Part shown: positions 1 to 8,839 of the stretch, in pieces
Layout of the letters: each line of letters begins with the position of its first letter
Numbering within the stretch: position 1 is the first letter of the stretch
Assembly: GCF_036186745.1 (NCBI RefSeq)
Contig: NZ_CP108086.1
Span: 2,976,001-3,040,000 of the forward strand
DNA length: 64,000 bases
Reading direction: 5' to 3'
Source: Microbispora hainanensis
GTDB lineage: Bacteria; Actinomycetota; Actinomycetes; Streptosporangiales; Streptosporangiaceae
The notes under the pieces: generated by a model
What the model was told of the DNA's origin: nothing
The model's input: only the letters and a program-made list of their open reading frames with translations
Databases searched by the model: none
Translations under genes and position numbers: made by a program

Positions 1-923
1 GCGGCCGGCACAGTGGCGGGCGCCTGAAGCGCGGGCTCATCCTCCTCGGGCCTGAGGCGCCGTACCGGCTGGGCCTTGGCCAGCACGACCCGCCGGCGCT
101 TGCGCTGGCCGAGGCCCGTGGTCACGCGGCGGACGCCCGCGATGGGGTTGGTGGCCCGGAGGAACGACACCACCACGGCGATGAGCACGCCGAGCGCCAG
201 CCCGATCGCCACGTTCTTCGGCAGCTTGCTCGGCGAGATGCGCAACGGGTTGGCCTGGTCGATGAAGCGCGTTCCGTCGTTGTAGGTGGCCAGGTCGATC
301 TGGGCGTCGCTCTCCTTCAGCCGGAGCTGGACGAGGACCTCCGTGAGGGAGGTCGCGAGGGCGCTTCCCGCGGGCGCGGACTTGAGACTGTCCCGGATCT
401 GGGTCTCGGTCGCCTTGATGCTCTTGAGCAGCTTGGCCTGATCCGCCTTGGCGGACTCGGCGGTGAGGGTCTGGTAGGCCGCGACCACCGAGTTGGCGAT
501 GTTCGCGGCGACCCGGTCCGTGCGCGCCGACGCCTGCACCTCGATGATGCCGCCGCTCGTGCCGGGAGACGCCTGGACGGATTCGCGCAGGGTCTCGAGA
601 TCGACCTTGAGCGCGTACTGGGCCGTGAGGATCTCCTGCGCCTTCTTGAAGACCTTCTCCGACTGGGCGAACGCCGCCCGCTGAGCGGTGTAGGCGATGT
701 AGCTGCTGTCGGAGGAGACGCCCTGCCGCAGGAACGAGGTGCTCCGCGGGTCGGTGACTGCGAAGCGGGCGGTGGCCGTGACGTTCGTCAGAACCAGCAG
801 GGTGGCCCCCGCCGCGATCACCCCGGACAGAAGGATGATGAGGAAAGAGGACCAGCGGTAGCGCCATACCGCCTCGAGGAGTCCGACATCGGCCAGGGTT
901 TCCTCCACGTCGTCGGTTGCCAC
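1..923 (-). CDS. Wzz-type polysaccharide chain-length determinant protein (3' end outside window)
   Basis: This is a membrane protein of the Wzz/CapA co-polymerase type that sets chain length in Wzy-dependent polysaccharide export. The GTG start at 923 follows a GGGGAGG-like ribosome site, and the frame stays open to the window edge (about 307 codons seen). A first membrane segment lies near residues 20-45 (SSFLIILLSGVIAAGATLLV). A long helical extracytoplasmic region follows, then a second membrane segment near residues 230-255 that starts with the family-like motif RISPSKLPKN. The visible tail is basic and Pro-rich (KRRRVVLAKAQPVRRLRPEE). No tyrosine-kinase domain is seen, but the C-terminus is cut off. 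It lies 37 bp downstream of a GT4 glycosyltransferase on the same strand and is probably cotranscribed with it. Confidence 0.8.
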   Translation of the reverse strand, partial: MATDDVEETLADVGLLEAVWRYRWSSFLIILLSGVIAAGATLLVLTNVTATARFAVTDPRSTSFLRQGVSSDSSYIAYTAQRAAFAQSEKVFKKAQEILTAQYALKVDLETLRESVQASPGTSGGIIEVQASARTDRVAANIANSVVAAYQTLTAESAKADQAKLLKSIKATETQIRDSLKSAPAGSALATSLTEVLVQLRLKESDAQIDLATYNDGTRFIDQANPLRISPSKLPKNVAIGLALGVLIAVVVSFLRATNPIAGVRRVTTGLGQRKRRRVVLAKAQPVRRLRPEEDEPALQAPATVPA

Positions 924-960
924 CGTCCCTTTTCCTCCCCGTTTCTGATCCTCATGCAGT

Positions 961-2070
961 TTATGCTGACGCTATCGGCGCTGAAAGGACGCGGACGATG
1001 TCGCTGTGATAACGCGCAATGGCGAAACGTTCACATGCGGCATTCCTGCCGCTTCTCGCCAGGTCCAGCGCGTGCGGCCAATCATCGAGCAGGGATTCGA
1101 CCGCCGCGGCGAGCGCCTGGGGATCGCCCGGCGGGATGAGGAGGCCGGTGCGGCCGGTCTGAATGATCTCGTCGAGGCCCTGCACGTCGCTGGCGACCAC
1201 GGGACGTTCGGCCAGCATCGCCTCGACCGCGACGTTGCCGAACGACTCCCCGTACGACGGCACCAGCACGATGTCGGCGTCGTCCACGAAGGGGGTGACG
1301 GGGTCCTGGAATCCGGCGAAGACCACCCCGTCGTCGGCCAGGTCGCGCAGTTGTTCCTCGAACCATTCGTAGCCGGGGAAGACCGAGCCGACGAGCGTGA
1401 GCGTCACGTCGCGCCCGCGCGCACGCAGCAGTGCGACGGCCCGGACGGCCACGTCGCAGCCCTTGCGCGGCGACAGCCTGCCGACCACCACCAGTCTTCC
1501 CTGAGGCGCCTCGCGAGGAGGCTTCACCTCGTCGTGGTCGGGCACGCCGTTGTAGACGACGCTCACGCGGTCACGGGACACCCCCGCGCCGACCAGGGTC
1601 CGGAGGCAGACGTCGCTGTTGGCGACCACGTGATGCGCGAGCCGTACGGGGGCCGTGAGGAGACGCCGCATCAACGACGGCAGGTACTGCTCGGCCTCGT
1701 GGGCATGGCAGACGACGCGAACGCGAGCCAGGCGCCCGGCGACGATCCACAGCGGAATCGTGATCGTGTTGACATAGAGAGCGGTCGGGCGTTGCCGCCT
1801 GAGCAGCGCGACCATCCGCGGCAGGACCGTGAGCGTCCGCCACGCGAGCGCGAGCAGGCCGGAGGGGGAGAGCAGGGACTTGCGGAGCACGGGCGTCGGC
1901 ATGATCATGATCTCGGCGCCCACCTCCTTCAGGCGATCCGCGAGCGGGCCGTCCGCTGGAAGGATAAATAGGACACGATGCGTATTCGCTACCGCTCGCA
2001 CAGACTCTAGGACCATCCGGTCAGACCCGTATAAATCAGGCGATGGATGGGCGATTACCACGCGTTTCAT
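961..2070 (-). CDS. GT4-family glycosyltransferase
   Basis: The 369-residue product has the GT-B layout of family GT4 enzymes, which transfer a sugar from a nucleotide-sugar to a lipid-linked acceptor. The N-terminus reads MKRVVIAHPSPDLYGSDRM, with the acceptor-side glycine loop. A second Rossmann half begins near residue 190 (GRLVVVGRLSPRKGCDVAVRA). The donor-binding E-x7-E motif is in GESFGNVAVEAMLAERPVV. I chose the ATG at 2070 because homologous sequence starts there; an in-frame ATG at 2115 would add 15 unlikely residues. It is divergent from the next glycosyltransferase, with 85 bp between starts, and is upstream of the Wzz-like gene. The sugar is unknown. Confidence 0.85.
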   Translation of the reverse strand: MKRVVIAHPSPDLYGSDRMVLESVRAVANTHRVLFILPADGPLADRLKEVGAEIMIMPTPVLRKSLLSPSGLLALAWRTLTVLPRMVALLRRQRPTALYVNTITIPLWIVAGRLARVRVVCHAHEAEQYLPSLMRRLLTAPVRLAHHVVANSDVCLRTLVGAGVSRDRVSVVYNGVPDHDEVKPPREAPQGRLVVVGRLSPRKGCDVAVRAVALLRARGRDVTLTLVGSVFPGYEWFEEQLRDLADDGVVFAGFQDPVTPFVDDADIVLVPSYGESFGNVAVEAMLAERPVVASDVQGLDEIIQTGRTGLLIPPGDPQALAAAVESLLDDWPHALDLARSGRNAACERFAIARYHSDIVRVLSAPIASA

Positions 2071-2155
2071 GTCGAAGTTTCCGCAGCCTAAGGTATCGTT
2101 CTCCTGATTTTTCATTCTGTCATCACTTCGACGCCAGATCTCCTTGGAGGGCCGG

Positions 2156-3268
2156 TTGCAGATCGCGATGATCGGCACGAGAGGGGTTCCCGCACGTTAC
2201 GGCGGATTCGAGACCGCCGTCGAGGAGATCGGCCGGCGCCTGGTGCAGGCAGGGCACGAGGTGCGCGTCTACTGCCGCTCCGGAGAAACCCGGATGCGGG
2301 AGTACCAGGGAATGCGACTCGTGCACCTGCCCGCGGTCCGTCACAAGGTGCTGGAGACGCTGAGCCACACCGCCCTTTCGGTCGGGCACCTGCTCGGCAG
2401 GCGCACCGACGTGGCGCTGGTCTTCAACGCCGCGAACGCGCCGCTGCTGCCCCTCGTGCGCGCGGCCCGCATCCCGGTGGCCACGCACGTCGACGGCCTG
2501 GAGTGGAAGCGCGCCAAGTGGAACGGCGCCGGTCGCAAGTACTACCTCCTCGCGGAACGGCTCTCGGTGCGCTGGTCCCAGGCGATCATCGCGGACGCCA
2601 GGGCGATCCAGGACTACTACTGGGAACGTTACAAAGCGCCGAGCGTGATGATCCCGTACGGCGCTCCGATCCAGGAGCGGAGCGACGAGGAGATCCTCAG
2701 GGAGGCGGGTTACGAACCCGGGCGATACCACCTCGTGGTGGCCCGGTTCGAACCGGAGAACCACGTGGACCTCATCGTCGAGGGCTACACCCGCAGCGCG
2801 GCGGAGCACCCGCTGATCGTCGTCGGTTCGGCCCCCTACGCCGCCGAGTACACGCGGAAGATCGAGAGCTTGGCGGAGAAGGATCCGCGCGTCCGCCTCG
2901 TGGGCGGGGTCTGGGACCAGAGGCTGCTCGACGCGCTCTACGCCGGCTGCTCCTCCTACCTGCACGGCCACTCGGTGGGAGGCACCAATCCCTCCCTGCT
3001 GCGTGCCATGGGCGCGGGCGCCCCGGTCATCGCCTATGACGTGGTCTTCAATCGTGAGGTGCTGGACGACACCGGAGCGTTCTTCGCCGACGCCGAAGCG
3101 CTGGCCAAGACGCTGGAGTCGGCGGAGAAACGGCGCGACCAGGAGGTCGCCCGCGGCGCGGCCGCCCGGGAACGGGCTCGCACCTTGTACACCTGGGACG
3201 ATGTCGCGGCCCGTTACGAACGGCTGTGCCTGGACCTGGTGGCGGGGCGAGTCATGGCCGAGGACTGA
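2156..3268 (+). CDS. Glycosyltransferase with DUF1972-type N-terminus (rhamnosyl/exopolysaccharide type)
   Basis: This is a cytoplasmic or membrane-associated GT4-like glycosyltransferase of about 370 residues. The N-terminal IAMIGTRGVPARYGGFETAV is the hallmark of DUF1972 proteins, which in many bacteria assemble capsule or rhamnan repeat units. The second half has FEPENHVDLIVEGY and the donor-site stretch GGTNPSLLRAMGAGAPVIAYD. The start is uncertain. TTG 2156 is preceded by GGAGG at 5-nt spacing; TTG 2144 and ATG 2168 are alternatives. The flippase gene begins 3 bp after the stop, so these genes form an operon. The donor sugar cannot be read from the sequence, though rmlC at 14964 makes a dTDP-deoxysugar plausible. 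Confidence 0.82.
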   Translation: MQIAMIGTRGVPARYGGFETAVEEIGRRLVQAGHEVRVYCRSGETRMREYQGMRLVHLPAVRHKVLETLSHTALSVGHLLGRRTDVALVFNAANAPLLPLVRAARIPVATHVDGLEWKRAKWNGAGRKYYLLAERLSVRWSQAIIADARAIQDYYWERYKAPSVMIPYGAPIQERSDEEILREAGYEPGRYHLVVARFEPENHVDLIVEGYTRSAAEHPLIVVGSAPYAAEYTRKIESLAEKDPRVRLVGGVWDQRLLDALYAGCSSYLHGHSVGGTNPSLLRAMGAGAPVIAYDVVFNREVLDDTGAFFADAEALAKTLESAEKRRDQEVARGAAARERARTLYTWDDVAARYERLCLDLVAGRVMAED

Positions 3269-3271
3269 CGG

Positions 3272-4555
3272 GTGCCGGGTCTCGCCGGACGGGTACGCAA
3301 GGTCGTCGCCTCCGCGGGTGGATCGGTCGTCGCTCAGTTCGTGACCGCGCTGAGCAGCCTGCTGCTCCAGCTCGTCGCGGCCAGGGAACTCGGCGCCACG
3401 GGGTTCGCCGCCTTCACGTTCCTGAGCACCACGCTCGTACTGATCACCACATTGCACACCTCCTGGGTGGGCGACTCGCTGACCGTTCTGGATCGCTTCG
3501 AGTCGCCTGTCCGGGCCGCCATCGCCGCCTCGCTGGTGACGTCACTGGCACTGGGCGCCGTCGCGAGCGTGATCCTGGCGATCGTGCTGCGCGCGGCGGC
3601 CGGGCCGGGCGCCCTGCTGTTCGGCGGGCTCGTCCTCCTCTGGCTGCTGGAGGACACCGTGCGCCGGCTGCTCTCCGCGCGCCTGGAGTTCGGCCGGTTG
3701 GCCACGAACACGGTGGTGGACTTCGTCGTCGCCTTCGCGACGCTGAGCGGCTTCTGGCTCGCGCACGCGCTGAGCTTGGAGACGATGCTGGTCGCGATGT
3801 GCGCCGGATCCCTGGCAGGAGTCGTGCACGCGGTCATCGGGCTGCCTCGGGACGAACTCCGCTGGCCGCGTCTGCGGGAAGCCGATCTGCAGCGGATCGT
3901 TCCGTTCGCCACCTGGAGGGTCGCGCAGGCGGCTTTGCGCCCGCTGACCCTGATGGTGACCCGGGTCGCCATCGTCGCCATGGTCTCCAGCGCGGCGCTC
4001 GCCGCCAACGAAGGCGCTCGCCTGCTGCTGTCGCCGGCACTCACGTTGGTCTACGGTGTGGGTGCGTTTCTCCTGCCGCGGATGGTGCGGCATCGGCAGG
4101 CCGGCCTGCCGCTGCGGCCTCGCCTTGCGCTGACCGCCTCGATCGCGCTCACCGCCGTCACCGCCGTCGCCGGTACGATCGCGACTCTGCTGACGAAGCC
4201 GCTGGAGCCGTTCGTGACCGGAGGCAACTTCCCGCTCGACCCGATCACGGTGGCGGCATGGGCGGCCTACTCGGTGAGCATCGCCGCGACGCTGCCGGTC
4301 AGCATGCTCGCCACCGCGTACCGGCACTCCCGGCTGGTGTTCGCGGTCCGGCTGGGCGAGTCCGTGATCGGCGTCGGCCTGCTCCTGGCGATGCTGGGCG
4401 CGCGGCCCGATCTGGTGAAGCTTGCTCCGTTTTGTATTGGCATAGGGGGCGTTGTGACATCTGTGATCCTTGTCATGCGACTGCGTGTAGTGCGGGATCA
4501 GGGGGCCGCTCTGCCCACGGAGAGGATGAGCCGTGTGGCGCAAGCTGATTCTTAG
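3272..4555 (+). CDS. Polysaccharide flippase (Wzx/MOP superfamily)
   Basis: The 427-residue protein is almost entirely hydrophobic with about 12 predicted membrane helices. The N-terminus (SAGGSVVAQFVTALSSLLLQ, then LGATGFAAFTF) matches the first two helices of Wzx-like lipid-linked oligosaccharide flippases. In such systems it would move undecaprenyl-linked repeat units across the membrane before Wzy polymerisation. The start is GTG 3272, 3 bp after the upstream glycosyltransferase stop, with GAGG a few bases before. The 3' end overlaps the next gene by 23 bp. Substrate specificity is unknown. Confidence 0.75.
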   Translation: MPGLAGRVRKVVASAGGSVVAQFVTALSSLLLQLVAARELGATGFAAFTFLSTTLVLITTLHTSWVGDSLTVLDRFESPVRAAIAASLVTSLALGAVASVILAIVLRAAAGPGALLFGGLVLLWLLEDTVRRLLSARLEFGRLATNTVVDFVVAFATLSGFWLAHALSLETMLVAMCAGSLAGVVHAVIGLPRDELRWPRLREADLQRIVPFATWRVAQAALRPLTLMVTRVAIVAMVSSAALAANEGARLLLSPALTLVYGVGAFLLPRMVRHRQAGLPLRPRLALTASIALTAVTAVAGTIATLLTKPLEPFVTGGNFPLDPITVAAWAAYSVSIAATLPVSMLATAYRHSRLVFAVRLGESVIGVGLLLAMLGARPDLVKLAPFCIGIGGVVTSVILVMRLRVVRDQGAALPTERMSRVAQADS

Positions 4556-5552
4556 CGCTCTTCTGCTGACCGGGATCGGGATCGCGATGCCGGTGGCCGC
4601 GAACGCGCGCGAGCCGCTGCCTCAGCCGTCCGCGCTGCCCACGTCGCTGTGGACGCGTGCCTTCGACCTGGCCGACGAGCGGATCGACCAGTCCAGCGGG
4701 CTTTTCGCGAGCCGGGTCAACCCCGGAGTGGTGTGGACGTTCAACGACAGGGAGGGCCCGCTCCGGCTGTTCGCCGTGGGGCCCGACGGCCGCACCAGAG
4801 CCGTGCTGACCGCGGGGAACGTCACGGCGATCGACCCCGAGGCGATGGGGGGCATGTCCGCCCCGGACGGTACGGCCTACCTGTACGTCGGAGACACCGG
4901 CGGCAACGCCACCCCTCGCTCCGAGGTCGTCGTCTACCGGCTGGTGGAGCCGACCAGGCTCGCGGACGCGTCGGTTAAGGCCACCGGCTACCGCCTGACC
5001 TATCCCGACGGCGCGCACGACGCGGAGACGCTGCTGGTCGACCCGCGTACGGCGGAGCTCTACGTGGTGACCAAGAGCCCGAAGGGCGGCGCCGTCTATC
5101 GAGCTCCCGCCGAGCTCTCCGAGACCGGCCCCAACCCCATGACGCTGGTGCGGACGCTGCCCTACGTGGTCAGCGACGGCGTGATGGCGGCGAGCGGCCA
5201 CATGATCTTGCGTAGCTACAACAAGGCGCGGGTCTGGGACGCGGTGAACGGCAACGAGACGATGCTGCTCAACCTCCCTCAGCAGAAGCAGGGCGAGGGA
5301 GTCGCGCTGACGCCCGACGGAAAGTCCCTGCTGATCTCCAGCGAGGGAGTCAAATCGCCGGTGTGGCGGATGAACCTGCCCACGGCCCTGGTGCCGCAGC
5401 AGCCCCGGCTGCGTGACGTCTCCGACTCGGCACCGGAAGCGGACGCGAGGTCCATGCCGTCCATGCCGGTGACGCTGGGACTCGGCATGGCGGTGGTCGT
5501 CCTGACGGCCGCGCTGATCTTCGTGGTGCGTGCGGAGAATCGGAGGGTGTGA
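4533..5552 (+). CDS. Secreted, C-terminally anchored beta-propeller-like protein
   Basis: The 339-residue protein has a signal peptide (RKLILSALLLTGIGIAMPVAANA), an extracytoplasmic region of about 270 residues, and a C-terminal membrane segment (LGLGMAVVVLTAALIFVV) with a short basic tail, so it is probably anchored outside the membrane. Repeated WTFNDREGPLRLF and LYVGDTGGNATPRSEVVVYRL blocks, with many beta strands and DPE/DP turns, suggest a propeller or SMP-30-like fold. No catalytic site is recognised. GTG 4533 follows GGAGAGGATG, and the gene overlaps the flippase by 23 bp, so it belongs to the exopolysaccharide operon. A role in polymer handling is only inferred. Confidence 0.6.
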   Translation: MWRKLILSALLLTGIGIAMPVAANAREPLPQPSALPTSLWTRAFDLADERIDQSSGLFASRVNPGVVWTFNDREGPLRLFAVGPDGRTRAVLTAGNVTAIDPEAMGGMSAPDGTAYLYVGDTGGNATPRSEVVVYRLVEPTRLADASVKATGYRLTYPDGAHDAETLLVDPRTAELYVVTKSPKGGAVYRAPAELSETGPNPMTLVRTLPYVVSDGVMAASGHMILRSYNKARVWDAVNGNETMLLNLPQQKQGEGVALTPDGKSLLISSEGVKSPVWRMNLPTALVPQQPRLRDVSDSAPEADARSMPSMPVTLGLGMAVVVLTAALIFVVRAENRRV

Positions 5553-5553
5553 C

Positions 5554-5622
5554 ATGGACGTCACGCGACAGCCTGTGCCGGGCGCCACGCCGCCGCCCGT
5601 GTCCCGGTGGACCGATGTCTGA
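5554..5622 (+). CDS. 22-codon micro-ORF coupled to the kinase-like gene
   Basis: A perfect GGAGG (5542-5546) lies 7 nt before an ATG at 5554. That ATG opens a 22-residue frame (MDVTRQPVPG...RWTDV) whose TGA overlaps the ATG at 5615 of the next gene. This geometry suggests a translated leader that couples translation, rather than a functional peptide. It could also be chance, with the downstream gene starting at GTG 5549. The function is unknown. Confidence 0.3.
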   Translation: MDVTRQPVPGATPPPVSRWTDV

Positions 5623-6508
5623 GCGTTATCTGGCCTACCCGCCGGGCCGGGGAAACGTCTGGATCCCGGCGCGCGGGAGCCGGTCGGCCGCCGCCGGTCT
5701 CTCGCTGCTGACGTTCTCGAAACCGTTGCCGCTCGCGCTGCAGTTCGCGCTCTTCGCCGCGGTCCGGGCGGCGGGTCCGCTGTTGTTGCCTGGCCGCCGC
5801 AGGCCATGGTCCCCACCCGTCGCCGAGGAGGCGTGGAAGGCGGTGGGCGAGCAGGCGGCGGACGTCGTCGGGCCCTGGGACAGCCTCGCCGGCTACGTGC
5901 GCCCGCAGGCGTCCCGGGCGGACGGCGCCGCGTTGCTGCTGCTCCGCGCCGGACGGCCGCTGGGGTTTCTCAAGATCCGGCAGTCACCGGCGGAGCTCGA
6001 ACGGGAGGCCGTCGCCCTGGCGGCGCTCGCGGCCGAGGATCAGGTGCTGTTCCGCGTGCCCCGGGTGCTCGGCAGCGGTGCCGCGCAGGGGCTGCACTGG
6101 CTGCTGTTGTCGCCCATGGAACCGGTGCCCGCGCGCCCGGCACGAAACGTCGACATCGCGCGACTGACCGAGCGGATCAGTTCCGGTCTCGAGGGCGAGC
6201 TGCCCCGGCCGTCCCACACGCCGGGGCACTGGCGGCCGATGCACGGCGACCTGACTCCTTGGAACCTGCGGCGCACCCGTACTCCCACGCCGTGGCTGAT
6301 CGACTGGGAGGACGCGGGATACGGCCCGCCGGAGGCCGACGAGGCCTACTTCCTGGCCACCCGTCAGGCCGTCTACGGGGGTCCGCCTCCCGGGCGAACC
6401 TACGGCGAGGCCGCTGTCTACTGGCACGACGTGGTGAGCCGCCGAACGACGGATGACCCCGATCTCGCTCAGCGGCTCCTGCGGATCCTGCGGGAGCTGG
6501 CCGGTTAG
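5615..6508 (+). CDS. APH/choline-kinase-like phosphotransferase
   Basis: The 297-residue protein has the C-lobe signature of the aminoglycoside/choline kinase fold: HGDLTPWNLRR (catalytic Asp in HGD) near residues 209-219 and LIDWEDAGYGPP (metal-binding Asp) near 229-240. The N-lobe contains the strand pair GAALLLLRAGRPLGFLKI with a probable ATP-contacting lysine. Such enzymes phosphorylate small hydroxylated molecules or sugars; the substrate is unknown. ATG 5615 is preferred over GTG 5549, whose ribosome-site spacing is only 2 nt. The position inside the polysaccharide locus suggests sugar or precursor phosphorylation. It converges on the sulfotransferase gene. Confidence 0.65.
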   Translation: MSERYLAYPPGRGNVWIPARGSRSAAAGLSLLTFSKPLPLALQFALFAAVRAAGPLLLPGRRRPWSPPVAEEAWKAVGEQAADVVGPWDSLAGYVRPQASRADGAALLLLRAGRPLGFLKIRQSPAELEREAVALAALAAEDQVLFRVPRVLGSGAAQGLHWLLLSPMEPVPARPARNVDIARLTERISSGLEGELPRPSHTPGHWRPMHGDLTPWNLRRTRTPTPWLIDWEDAGYGPPEADEAYFLATRQAVYGGPPPGRTYGEAAVYWHDVVSRRTTDDPDLAQRLLRILRELAG

Positions 6509-6509
6509 A

Positions 6510-6537
6510 GCTCCCCGTGGTTCACGGTTCAGGGAGC
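6510..6537. terminator. Bidirectional hairpin between converging genes
   Basis: GCTCCC (6510-6515) pairs with GGGAGC (6532-6537), and an inner CCGTG/CACGG stem (6515-6527) adds stability. It lies between the converging kinase-like and sulfotransferase genes, overlapping the latter's stop codon. No U-tract follows on the plus strand, which is common in actinobacteria. Confidence 0.45.
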
Positions 6538-7437
6538 CGCCCAGTCCGGGAACGAGCGGCCGACCAGTTTCTCCAGCGCGGCGTTGTGCGGGGCGAAATG
6601 CTCGATCAGGCGGCGCTTGGTCGACGCGGAGATTTCCGCTTTGGGGGCGGAGTTCCATACTTTCCCGGCCCGCGCCAGCGGGGCGGGCGGCAGGCCGAGA
6701 AACGCGGCCGCCTCGTCACAGACGCGCTGGGGGTCCCGGTAGAACTCTTCGCTGCTGGTCACGTGGAACCTGTCCGCGGGGAAGTGGTCGAACCATCGCC
6801 GCAGCGCCTTCTCGTATTCGCTCTGAGCCACGTAGGACTGCTGCTCGTGGGCGTAGCTCCGATAACCCGGATCCTTGAGGAGGCGCTCCTCCTCGCCCGC
6901 GGTCCGCTCCGCTTCCGCGTCCAGCGCCTCTTCGAACGACAAATGCTCGGCGCCGTTGCGCACTCGCTCCCGATAGTGCGAGAACGTGCGCTCGACCGGG
7001 TCACGCAGGATCAGAAGGATGCGGGCATCCGGCACGTCCCGGCCCGCGCGCTGGGCCGCCAGCGGGTGATAAAGGTAGTACGGCGAAGCCTCGCCCGTCA
7101 GCACCGGCATCCCGCTCCGCCGCGCGGCGCGCCCGCGGGCCGCCTGGCTGGGCAGGTGCGACCGGTACCACCGCATGCCGCGTTCGTAGTTGCTGTCGAA
7201 AAAGTGCACCCCTTTTGTATGGTTCGCCTTGGGGAGCAGGTCGGCGCTGGGAAAAAGGGGGATGATCCCCGGGTGCTCCAGGAGCGCGTAGTAGAGTGAC
7301 GTGGACCCTCCTCGCTTGGCGCCGATGAGAAGGAAGTCGGGGTCTTTCCTCGCCCGCGCCGTCGCCATTCCATACGCTCTGAACGCACTGCGTCCGATTC
7401 CGAGGACGGACTCCGGTAACAGGTCCCGCACGCTCAT
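6529..7437 (-). CDS. PAPS-dependent sulfotransferase
   Basis: The 302-residue enzyme would transfer sulfate from PAPS to a hydroxyl or amine of a glycan or lipid. The 5'-phosphosulfate loop is at residues 38-48 (IGAKRGGSTSL), a variant of the usual KxGTT. The 3'-phosphate-binding motif LRDPVERTFSHY is at 144-155. YFDS-like VHFFDSNYERGMRWYRSHLP and GEASPYYLYHP are typical of the heparan N-sulfotransferase-like bacterial branch (Sulfotransfer_1/3). It is on the strand opposite to the polysaccharide genes and diverges from the polymerase gene, with 97 bp between them. The context suggests that the exported polymer or a lipid carrier is sulfated. The acceptor is unknown. Confidence 0.85.
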   Translation of the reverse strand: MSVRDLLPESVLGIGRSAFRAYGMATARARKDPDFLLIGAKRGGSTSLYYALLEHPGIIPLFPSADLLPKANHTKGVHFFDSNYERGMRWYRSHLPSQAARGRAARRSGMPVLTGEASPYYLYHPLAAQRAGRDVPDARILLILRDPVERTFSHYRERVRNGAEHLSFEEALDAEAERTAGEEERLLKDPGYRSYAHEQQSYVAQSEYEKALRRWFDHFPADRFHVTSSEEFYRDPQRVCDEAAAFLGLPPAPLARAGKVWNSAPKAEISASTKRRLIEHFAPHNAALEKLVGRSFPDWAAP

Positions 7438-7451
7438 ACTTTCGGTTCTCC

Positions 7452-7480
7452 TTGATGTGTGGCGGCCGCCTGCCTAGAAT
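7452..7480 (+). promoter_or_regulatory. Candidate sigma-70-type promoter for the polymerase operon
   Basis: TTGATG (7452-7457) and TAGAAT (7475-7480) are separated by 17 bp, close to the housekeeping consensus. They lie 54 bp before the ATG of the O-antigen-ligase-like gene in the divergent gap with the sulfotransferase. Confidence 0.5.
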
Positions 7481-7534
7481 GTCGACCTATTCGGGTGCAT
7501 ACCTGGAGGTCGGCTCAGGGCGAGGAGAGTCTGC

Positions 7535-8839
7535 ATGATTAGGGCTCGTCATCGCCATAAATACCATCATTGGTGGCCCGTCCTCATACCTATCGCACTC
7601 ATCCTCGCAAGCGAGTACAAACTGCGCTCTCGCGCGGCCAGTGAGTCGATCGGCGGGGGTGTCGACGCGACGATCCTGCTGGAGGTCGGCGTCTACGGGG
7701 TGGTCGCCCTCTACCTCTACCGCCGGTTCGGCATCGGCGCCCCGCGACGGCGGCCCTCCTCCATCCGGCTGCTCACCTGGGGATGGACCGCCTACTCGGC
7801 GCTGAGCGTGCTCTGGACCCCGTTTCCCGCCTTCGCCGCGGTACGCGCCGTCCAGTTGCTCATCATCGCCGCGGTCTGCCAGGTCATGATCAGCTGGGCG
7901 GACCGAGAGGATCTGTGGCGGTTGGCCCACGCGTTCATCGTGCTCGTCGTGGTCTCCGTCGGTATCGGCGTCGCCATGCCCTTTCCGCGTACGCCGCTGA
8001 CCGCGGACCGTTTCAACTGGCTCTACGTCCATCCCGTCACCGCGGGCATCTTCCTCGGCATCGCCATCCTGCTCATCGCCGGGTTCGTGCTGCCCGGGGG
8101 GCCGCCGCGAAGCTGGCCCCTGTCCGCCTACCTGGTCGCGGCCGCGATCCTGGTCGCCGCTCTCATCGGCACCGGCACCAGAGGAGCGGCCGGCGGCTGC
8201 CTGGCCGGGCTGGCGGTGATGTGCTGGCTGGCCCGCGGCACCCGCGGCCGGGTGATGTTCCTGATGATCGCGGTCCCCGCGGCCATCGTGGCCGGACTGG
8301 CCTTCACCGATCGGCTGGTCGGGTTCGCCACCCGTGGGGAGACCGTCGAGCAGCTGGAGACCCTCAACGCTCGCACCGACCTGTGGACGTTCGCCCTGCG
8401 GGCCTTCGAGACGGAGCCCTTCTTCGGGAACGGCCTGTCGTCGACCCGGGGGCTCTTCCTCGACGAGATGGGACTGGGGGGCGGCCACAACGCGTTCGTC
8501 AACGTCCTGGTCGAGGGCGGGGTGGTCGGCCTGGTCCTCTTCTGCATGCTGGCCCTGGCGCTGATGGTTCGCCTCGTGACGCTGACCCGGCTGCGGCACA
8601 TCCGTACGGAGGCCGCCATGCTGCTCGGGCTGATGGTGTTCTTCGCCGTGGACGGCATCACCACGGAGACCGTGGCGGCCCCGGCCAACGTCGACTCGGT
8701 GTGGCTCTTCGTCGTCATCGCATGGACGATCATTCTGGCGCGTCAACCGGCGGCGGACGAGACGCGTTCCGTGGCCGGCGGCGCGACGAACGCTCCCGAA
8801 CCGCCGCCAGACGCGGCGTCGCCCGAGGTGGTCAGATGA
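7535..8839 (+). CDS. O-antigen ligase/polymerase-like membrane protein (Wzy/WaaL family)
   Basis: The 434-residue protein has about 10-12 membrane helices and the large loop typical of Wzy_C/O-antigen ligase proteins. The family signature GGGHNAFVNVLVEGGVVGLVLF lies near residues 314-335, where the invariant histidine contacts the lipid-linked glycan. An Arg-containing RTDLWTFALRAFETEPFFGNG precedes it. It would polymerise the repeat units exported by the flippase at 3272-4555. The ATG at 7535 is the only start that keeps the first helix (HHWWPVLIPIALILAS). It overlaps the next gene by ATGA. Confidence 0.82.
   Translation: MIRARHRHKYHHWWPVLIPIALILASEYKLRSRAASESIGGGVDATILLEVGVYGVVALYLYRRFGIGAPRRRPSSIRLLTWGWTAYSALSVLWTPFPAFAAVRAVQLLIIAAVCQVMISWADREDLWRLAHAFIVLVVVSVGIGVAMPFPRTPLTADRFNWLYVHPVTAGIFLGIAILLIAGFVLPGGPPRSWPLSAYLVAAAILVAALIGTGTRGAAGGCLAGLAVMCWLARGTRGRVMFLMIAVPAAIVAGLAFTDRLVGFATRGETVEQLETLNARTDLWTFALRAFETEPFFGNGLSSTRGLFLDEMGLGGGHNAFVNVLVEGGVVGLVLFCMLALALMVRLVTLTRLRHIRTEAAMLLGLMVFFAVDGITTETVAAPANVDSVWLFVVIAWTIILARQPAADETRSVAGGATNAPEPPPDAASPEVVR

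Noticed and set aside
37-867. 276-codon ATG-initiated frame on the minus strand
   Set aside because: It overlaps the Wzz-like gene in another phase and is Arg/His/Gly-rich. The Wzz frame from GTG 923 has membrane segments in the expected places.
7783-8835. Upstream extension of the beta-helix ORF through the polymerase gene
   Set aside because: The extension is in another frame of the polymerase and Arg/Gly-rich. The natural start is ATG 8836 with an ATGA overlap.
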